From: Treponema sp.
GTDB taxonomy: Bacteria > Spirochaetota > Spirochaetia > Treponematales > Breznakiellaceae
Direction: 5' to 3'
Assembly: GCA_031267115.1 (NCBI GenBank)
Contig: JAIRZS010000369.1
Span: forward strand, 1-9,581
DNA length: 9,581 nt
The number at the start of each line of letters is the position of its first letter. Positions within the stretch are counted from its first letter, which is position 1. The notes under the pieces are model-generated. The model was given only the letters and a program-made list of their open reading frames with translations. It ran no database searches and was not told the origin of the DNA. Positions 5,256-9,581 of this stretch are shown piece after piece. Both the position numbers and the translations under genes were made by a program.

Positions 5256-6557
5256 TTAGGCCCCGTATTTGCGGAACACTACTACGCCGTTATGACCGCC
5301 GAAGCCAAGGTTGCCCGAAGCGGCGGCGATGATTTCGCCGTACTGGGCTTTGTTGGGGACATAGTCCAGATCGCATTCGGGATCGGGGTTGTCCAGGTTG
5401 ATGGTTGGCGGGAAAAAACCGTCCCGGATTGCGAGGATACAGGCTATGGCCTCGATGCCGCCGCCGCCCGCGACGCAGTGGCCGGTCATGCTCTTGGTGC
5501 TGGAAATTTTAAGCTTGTAAGCGTGATCCCCGAAGGCGTACTTGAGTATTTTTGTTTCGGTAACGTCGTTGATCTCCGTGGACGTACCGTGGGCGTTGTA
5601 GTACTGGATGTCGCCGGGGCTCAGGCCGGCGTCTTCCAGCGCAAATTTAATCGCCCGGCCGCCGCCTTCTCCGGAGGGGTCCGGGGAAGTGATGTGGTAG
5701 GCGTCGGCCGTCGCGCCGTAACCGGCGAATTCCGCCAGTATCCGCGCGCCCCTGGCCTTCGCGTGCTCCTCGCTTTCCAGGACAAGGATCCCCGCCGCTT
5801 CTCCCAGGACAAAGCCGTCCCTGTCCGCCGAAAAGGGGCGGCTCGCCTTTTCCGGCTCGTCATTGTGCCTGGTGGAAAGCGCCTTGAGCATCTGGAAGCC
5901 CCCGACGGCAAAGGGCACTATGCAGGCCTCGGTGCCGCCGGAAACGGCCACATCCACCCGGCCCGAGCGTATCAGGTCCAGGGCCTGCCCCAAGGCGTCG
6001 GCGCCCGAAGCGCAGGCGGTTACCTGGGTAAGGGCGGGGCCTTTCGCGCCGAAGACCATAGAGACATTGCCCGCCGCCTCGTTTCCTATCATCATGGGGA
6101 CGGTCAGGGGCAGCATACGCCGGGGGCCGCTTTCAAAAAGCTTGCGGAAAGATTCCGACACTACCTCGAAGCCGCCGATCCCGTTCCCCAGCACGATCCC
6201 TGTCCGCCAGGGATCGCATTTAAGGCGCTTGTTTTGGGCGGGCGCGTCGCCGGGGCCGGCCCCTTCGGCGCCTTCCAGAAGATCGGCCTGCGCAAGGGCC
6301 TGGGCCGCGGCGCTTACCGCGAACTGGGTAAAGCGGCACATCTTGCGGGCGTCCTTTTTATCCATCCATACGGCGGGATCGAAATTCTTTACCTCGGCGG
6401 CGATTCTTACCTCGAAACCCTCCGTGTCGAACTGGGTTATCCGCCCTATCCCGCTCTTTCCCGAGACAAGGGATTGCCTGAATTCCTCCACAGTATTCCC
6501 GATGGGCGTAACGGCGCCTAATCCGGTTACTACTACTTTCTTTTTCCCGTTATTCAT
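5256..6557 (-). CDS. fabF: 3-oxoacyl-ACP synthase II, FabF
   Basis: FabF condenses malonyl-ACP with acyl-ACP to extend the chain by two carbons. The 433-residue thiolase-fold protein begins with KVVVTGLGAVTPIGNTVEEF. TACASGADAL (residues 180-189) carries the acyl-accepting Cys182. NAHGTSTEIND (321-331) carries His323, and KSMTGHCVAGGGGIEA (355-370) carries His360, so the Cys-His-His triad is complete. GNLGFGGHN near the C-terminus is also typical. Compared with FabF proteins of about 412 residues it has an extra Gly/Ala/Pro-rich segment at about 95-113. The usual LLGAAG after TGH is CVAGGGG here. The start ATG at 6557 follows AGGGAG with good spacing. Only 68 bases separate it from fabG, and no acpP lies in that gap. 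A FabB identity is less likely given the sequence pattern and operon position. Confidence 0.95.
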   Translation of the reverse strand: MNNGKKKVVVTGLGAVTPIGNTVEEFRQSLVSGKSGIGRITQFDTEGFEVRIAAEVKNFDPAVWMDKKDARKMCRFTQFAVSAAAQALAQADLLEGAEGAGPGDAPAQNKRLKCDPWRTGIVLGNGIGGFEVVSESFRKLFESGPRRMLPLTVPMMIGNEAAGNVSMVFGAKGPALTQVTACASGADALGQALDLIRSGRVDVAVSGGTEACIVPFAVGGFQMLKALSTRHNDEPEKASRPFSADRDGFVLGEAAGILVLESEEHAKARGARILAEFAGYGATADAYHITSPDPSGEGGGRAIKFALEDAGLSPGDIQYYNAHGTSTEINDVTETKILKYAFGDHAYKLKISSTKSMTGHCVAGGGGIEAIACILAIRDGFFPPTINLDNPDPECDLDYVPNKAQYGEIIAAASGNLGFGGHNGVVVFRKYGA

Positions 6558-6625
6558 GTTCGCTCCCTAAACAAAACGCAGTTTCCGGATGGGCCGCAGC
6601 TTCCGGCCGGAGGCGGCGGGTATTA

Positions 6626-7360
6626 TTACATAAACATGCCGCCGTCGACGCTGATCACCTGCCCGGTTATGTACGAGGAAGCGTCGGACGCCAGAAACAG
6701 CGCCGCCGCCGCCACGTCTTCCGGAACGCCAGGCCGTTTCAGGGGGATGCGGTCCAGCATGGCGGCCTTCGCCGCTTCGGGGACAGCTTCGGTCATGTCG
6801 GAGCTGATAAAGCCCGGCGCAATGGCGTTTACCCGTATGCCCCGGCTCGCCACTTCGAGCGCGATAGACTTGGTAACGCCGATGAGCCCCCCCTTGCTTG
6901 CCGCGTAGTTTGCCTGGCCCCCGTTCCCGTGTATTCCTACAACGCTTGCCATGTTGATGATCGAACCCTTTTTCTTTCGTACCATGTCGCGGCCTACGGC
7001 GCGGGCGGCAAGAAAGGCGGCGCTTAAATTCACGTCCAGCACTTTCTGGAAATCCGCCAGACTCATCCTGAACGAAAGGTTGTCGCGGGTTATTCCCGCG
7101 TTGTTGACCAGTATATCGAAACCCCCGGAGGCTTTTAACAGTTCTTCTATTACGGCTTCCACGCCGTCCAGACTGCCCAGGTCCGCGTTTGTCCAGCGGA
7201 ACCTGCCGCCGCTCCCGCTTACCCGTTCCGCGAGGTCCGCCGGTTCCCTGGTCCCTATGCCCCAGACTTCCGCCCCCTCTTTGAGGAAAATTTCCGAAAC
7301 GGCCCTGCCTATTCCCCGTGAAGCGCCGGTTACCAGCGCTTTTTTATTTTCCAAAATCAT
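6626..7360 (-). CDS. fabG: 3-oxoacyl-ACP reductase FabG
   Basis: FabG reduces 3-oxoacyl-ACP to (3R)-3-hydroxyacyl-ACP with NADPH. The 244-residue short-chain dehydrogenase has the nucleotide-binding TGASRGIG at residues 11-18 and NNAG at 86-89. The full catalytic set is Asn111 (DVNLSAAF), Ser139 (NMASVVG), Tyr152 and Lys156 (NYAASKGGL). The C-terminal SSYITGQVISVDGGMFM is the FabG family ending that helps form the tetramer. The length is normal. The start overlaps the fabD stop in an ATGA, so the two are translationally coupled. It lies in a standard order between fabD and fabF. The function is certain from motifs plus context, since short-chain dehydrogenases elsewhere can be ambiguous. Confidence 0.95.
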   Translation of the reverse strand: MILENKKALVTGASRGIGRAVSEIFLKEGAEVWGIGTREPADLAERVSGSGGRFRWTNADLGSLDGVEAVIEELLKASGGFDILVNNAGITRDNLSFRMSLADFQKVLDVNLSAAFLAARAVGRDMVRKKKGSIINMASVVGIHGNGGQANYAASKGGLIGVTKSIALEVASRGIRVNAIAPGFISSDMTEAVPEAAKAAMLDRIPLKRPGVPEDVAAAALFLASDASSYITGQVISVDGGMFM

Positions 7361-8403
7361 CCTGCCGCCTCCTGCGGTGTTCCCGGTTTTATTTCGGTAC
7401 TAAAAAGGGCCTCGATATCCGGCACGGTCCCGGCGGGGTAACAGGGGACGGCGCTTCCCGAATCCCGCCAGAGGCCCTGCAAAACCCTGCCCGGACCTGC
7501 CTCCAGCGCCGCCCCGGCGCCCTCCGCCTCAACAGCCGCCTCTTCCCGGGTCCAGTATATCGGGCAGACAATCTGTTTTAAGGCAAGCTCCTTCGCGTCT
7601 TTCCCGGCGCTTACCCGCTTTCCCGTGACATTTGAAAAACAGGGAATTACCGGGTCCCTGAAGGCCGTCTTTTCAAGGGCCGGGGCAAAAGCCCCGGCGG
7701 CGTCGGCCATAAGGGGCGAGTGGAAGGGGCCGGCCACCTGGAGGCGGATCACCCGCCTGGCGCCGGCCTCTTTGAACCGGGCCTGGGCTTCCGCCAGGGC
7801 CGCGGCGGTTCCCGAAACAACCACCTGTTTGGGGGAATTGAAATTCGCCCCGTAAAGCCCCTCCAGGCCCGCCTCTTTCCACGCGGCGACAAGTTCCTCC
7901 ACCCGCTCGGGGGCAAGGCCGATGACCGCCGCCATACCGGGCGCGTTGTCCCCGTCCCCGCCGCCGGAGATAGAACCGGAACCGCCCGCCGCGGCGGCCT
8001 CGCCGGCAATCCGGTCGGAGGCGGCCTGCATCGCCCGGCCCCGCAGCTTTACCAGGCGAAAGCAGTCCTCCGCCGTAATGACGCCGGCAGTGACCAGCGC
8101 CGCGTATTCGCCCAGGCTAAAGCCCGCGCAGGCCGCCGGCCTGATCCCCCGCTCCCCCAGGAACGCCGCCGCCGCCAGGTTTACCAGGGTAACGGCGGGC
8201 TGGGAAATATCGCTCCGCTTAAGGGAGGCGTCGTCGGCCCCGGCAAGCAGGGCGGCCATATCGCGGCCCATTGTTTCGGACGCGAGGGCAAAAAGCCCCT
8301 TCACGGCCGCGCCGCCCTTTTCAAGAAGATCAAGGCCCATGCCCCGGTACTGGGCGCCCTGCCCCGGAAACAGAAAAACTGTTTTTGTACTAACTGTTAT
8401 CAT
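7357..8403 (-). CDS. fabD: Malonyl-CoA:ACP transacylase FabD
   Basis: FabD moves the malonyl group from CoA to acyl carrier protein. The 348-residue protein starts TVFLFPGQGAQYRGMG (residues 8-23), whose GQG loop shapes the oxyanion hole. AGFSLGEYAAL (93-103) carries the nucleophile Ser96, LRGRAMQ (120-126) carries the malonate-binding Arg121, and GPFHSPLM (225-232) carries catalytic His228. All key residues are present. Two things are odd. The usual GHSLGE reads GFSLGE, a position that does vary in the family. A Gly/Ser/Ala/Asp-rich stretch of about 20 residues (134-155) sits before the conserved GMAAVIG, making the protein longer than the usual 310 residues or so. The start lies 12 bases after the fabH stop, and the gene ends in a 4-base overlap with fabG. 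The Shine-Dalgarno site is weak. Confidence 0.95.
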   Translation of the reverse strand: MITVSTKTVFLFPGQGAQYRGMGLDLLEKGGAAVKGLFALASETMGRDMAALLAGADDASLKRSDISQPAVTLVNLAAAAFLGERGIRPAACAGFSLGEYAALVTAGVITAEDCFRLVKLRGRAMQAASDRIAGEAAAAGGSGSISGGGDGDNAPGMAAVIGLAPERVEELVAAWKEAGLEGLYGANFNSPKQVVVSGTAAALAEAQARFKEAGARRVIRLQVAGPFHSPLMADAAGAFAPALEKTAFRDPVIPCFSNVTGKRVSAGKDAKELALKQIVCPIYWTREEAAVEAEGAGAALEAGPGRVLQGLWRDSGSAVPCYPAGTVPDIEALFSTEIKPGTPQEAAG

Positions 8404-8415
8404 ATTAAAACCGCT

Positions 8416-9456
8416 CTACCATACAATAAGGTTTCCGCCGTAGGTAAGGCCCGCGCCGAAACCCACAGTCATTATAAGATTCCCCCGCGCGATCTTCCCG
8501 TTCCCGGCAAGCTCGTCCAGGGCTATCGGGATAGAAGCGGAAGAAGTATTCGCGTATTCGTCAATGTTGAGGTAGAATTTTTTTTCCGGAATTCCGATGC
8601 GCTTTCCCGCGGCATTTACAATCCGGGCGTTCGCCTGATGGGGTATGATAATGTCCACATCGTCTATCGATATCCCGTCTTCCTGCACCAGGTTTTTTAT
8701 CGTATCGGTTACGGCTTTTACCGCAAAGTAGTACACCGCCTGGCCGTCCATATCGACATGGGGCGGAATGTCCACGACTTCCCCCGCCCTGTAGGGATTG
8801 CGGCTGCCCCCCCGGCGCACCATAAGATGCTCGGCGCCCGAACCGTCCGCGGCGAGGATGGAACGGACAAGCCCCCGCCTTCCCTCCCCTTCCGAAGGGG
8901 CCGCGGTCTTTTCCACCAGCACGGCCCCGGCCCCGTCCCCAAACAGGATGCAGCTTGCCCGGTCGTTCCAGTCCGTAATACGCGACAGAACCTCCGAACC
9001 TATCACCAGCGCCCGCTTCCGTTTCCCGCTTATGCCCAAAAGCCCCGCCACAGTCTCCAGGCCGTAGATAAAGCCGCTGCAAGCCGCCGTAATGTCCATA
9101 GCCGCCGCGTTTACCGCGCCTATCCTGTCCTGCACAATACAGGAGGTAGACGGATGGCTGTAATAATCCTGGGTGGAAGTAGCCAGAAGGATAAAATCAA
9201 CGGTCCGCGCCAGCTCTTCCGGGGTTTTTTCGCCCACCGCCCCGGTTTCAATCGCCCGTGAAAAGAGGTTTTTTACCGCCTCGACAGCCAGATCGCTGCA
9301 CGCCGTCGAATCGTCCGCGATATGCCGCGCCCCTATCCCCGTGTGGGACCTTATCCACTCGTCGCTTGTATCGATCTGCTTCTGCTTCGCCAGATCGTCG
9401 TTCGTAAGACGCCGCAGGGGGACCGCGCGCCCGGTCGCAATAATCTCAATCGCCAT
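8416..9456 (-). CDS. fabH: 3-oxoacyl-ACP synthase III, FabH
   Basis: FabH starts fatty-acid synthesis by condensing an acyl-CoA with malonyl-ACP. With the start at 9456 the product has 346 residues, near the usual length, and begins MAIEIIATGRAVP as family members do. DITAACSGFIYGL (residues 121-133) carries Cys126, IIPHQANARI (270-279) carries His273, and YANTSSASIP (301-310) carries Asn303, giving the intact Cys-His-Asn triad. WIRSHTGIGARHI (34-46) is the CoA-binding signature. The frame is open for 26 more codons to an ATG at 9534, but that ATG sits inside the -10 box at 9530-9535, so it cannot be in the transcript from that promoter. Ribosome binding at 9456 is modest (AGGGCGGG). It is the first gene of the fab operon. 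Confidence 0.93.
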   Translation of the reverse strand: MAIEIIATGRAVPLRRLTNDDLAKQKQIDTSDEWIRSHTGIGARHIADDSTACSDLAVEAVKNLFSRAIETGAVGEKTPEELARTVDFILLATSTQDYYSHPSTSCIVQDRIGAVNAAAMDITAACSGFIYGLETVAGLLGISGKRKRALVIGSEVLSRITDWNDRASCILFGDGAGAVLVEKTAAPSEGEGRRGLVRSILAADGSGAEHLMVRRGGSRNPYRAGEVVDIPPHVDMDGQAVYYFAVKAVTDTIKNLVQEDGISIDDVDIIIPHQANARIVNAAGKRIGIPEKKFYLNIDEYANTSSASIPIALDELAGNGKIARGNLIMTVGFGAGLTYGGNLIVW

Positions 9457-9503
9457 AAACCCGCCCTGTTGTAATGAACCCTGGTTTTCAAACCCTCGTA
9501 TAA

Positions 9504-9528
9504 ATGACAAAAGCTGTGATTCTGTCAT
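9504..9528. promoter_or_regulatory. Inverted repeat at the fab operon transcription start
   Basis: ATGACA at 9504-9509 and TGTCAT at 9523-9528 are exact inverted repeats, spaced 13 bases. They lie just downstream of the -10 box and span the expected start of transcription. They could be an operator half-site pair or a weak 5'-end hairpin. The sequence does not match the FapR or FabR/FadR operators I know. A six-base palindrome of this kind could be chance. Confidence 0.35.
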
Positions 9529-9529
9529 A

Positions 9530-9557
9530 ATCATAGTATCTTTGCGGGAAATGTCAA
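9530..9557 (-). promoter_or_regulatory. Sigma-70 type promoter of the fab operon
   Basis: On the minus strand a perfect TTGACA (plus-strand 9552-9557) is followed, after a 16-base spacer, by TATGAT (9530-9535), which matches five of six consensus bases. Transcription should start near 9522, giving a leader of about 65 bases to the fabH ATG at 9456. All genes from fabH to fabF are closely packed after it. Confidence 0.75.
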
Positions 9558-9581
9558 GAGCGCCGCAGCATCCAGGGGGGG

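Noticed and set aside
5102..5332. acpP or another small gene in the fabF-fabZ gap
   Set aside because: No frame has the DSL serine motif of acyl carrier protein, and the one 76-codon frame runs through three palindromes into fabF antisense.
5292..6521. A 409-codon plus-strand frame opposite fabF
   Set aside because: It is antisense to a certain FabF gene. Its Gly/Arg/Ala-rich translation is what GC-rich codon structure produces on the opposite strand.
7720..9261. A 513-codon plus-strand frame opposite fabD and fabH
   Set aside because: It spans two certain genes and their junction on the other strand, has no family motif, and is rich in Arg, Gly and Pro as expected for a shadow frame.
9457..9534. 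26-residue N-terminal extension of FabH
   Set aside because: The ATG at 9534 lies in the -10 box and the extra residues have no counterpart in the FabH family.

Overview
The window has three compositional zones. Positions 1 to about 2140 are strongly AT-rich and carry three overlapping plus-strand genes. Positions about 2200-3700 are an intergenic-rich transition zone with two small-to-medium minus-strand genes, terminator-like hairpins and a short GC-rich element with terminal inverted repeats. Positions 3704-9581 are GC-rich and carry a plus-strand methyltransferase gene and a minus-strand type II fatty-acid synthesis (FAS II) operon. The organism is bacterial. The loose lipobox, the coding style and my memory of similar proteins suggest a spirochaete, possibly Treponema-like, but no rRNA or diagnostic marker is present, so this is only an inference.

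Left zone: the C-terminal part of a radical SAM enzyme (its real start lies outside the window), a small alpha/beta hydrolase with a full Ser-Asp-His triad, and a membrane-anchored family 2 glycosyltransferase with a QxxRW motif. The genes overlap by 4 and 38 bases and are surely co-transcribed. They look like the tail of a biosynthetic cluster whose product I cannot name. Their base composition differs sharply from the rest of the window, which suggests acquisition by transfer.

Middle zone: a 69-residue protein of unknown function with a GTG start and a strong ribosome binding site, a near-perfect intrinsic terminator, and a DUF4163/DUF3298-type lipoprotein. Next to the lipoprotein start lies a 200-bp element bounded by perfect 11-bp inverted repeats that begin and end in TA. 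It resembles a miniature inverted-repeat transposable element (MITE) and sits in the gap between the divergent lipoprotein and methyltransferase genes.

Right zone, read on the minus strand: promoter, then fabH, fabD, fabG, fabF and fabZ. Together these supply malonyl-ACP, start the chain, elongate it, reduce the ketone and dehydrate. The acyl carrier protein gene (often between fabG and fabF) and the enoyl-ACP reductase gene are not in the window. FabF and FabZ are separated by a 288-bp gap packed with palindromes, so fabZ may be partly uncoupled from the genes before it. The consensus-like promoter upstream of fabH also settles the fabH start, because the longest open frame would begin inside the -10 box.
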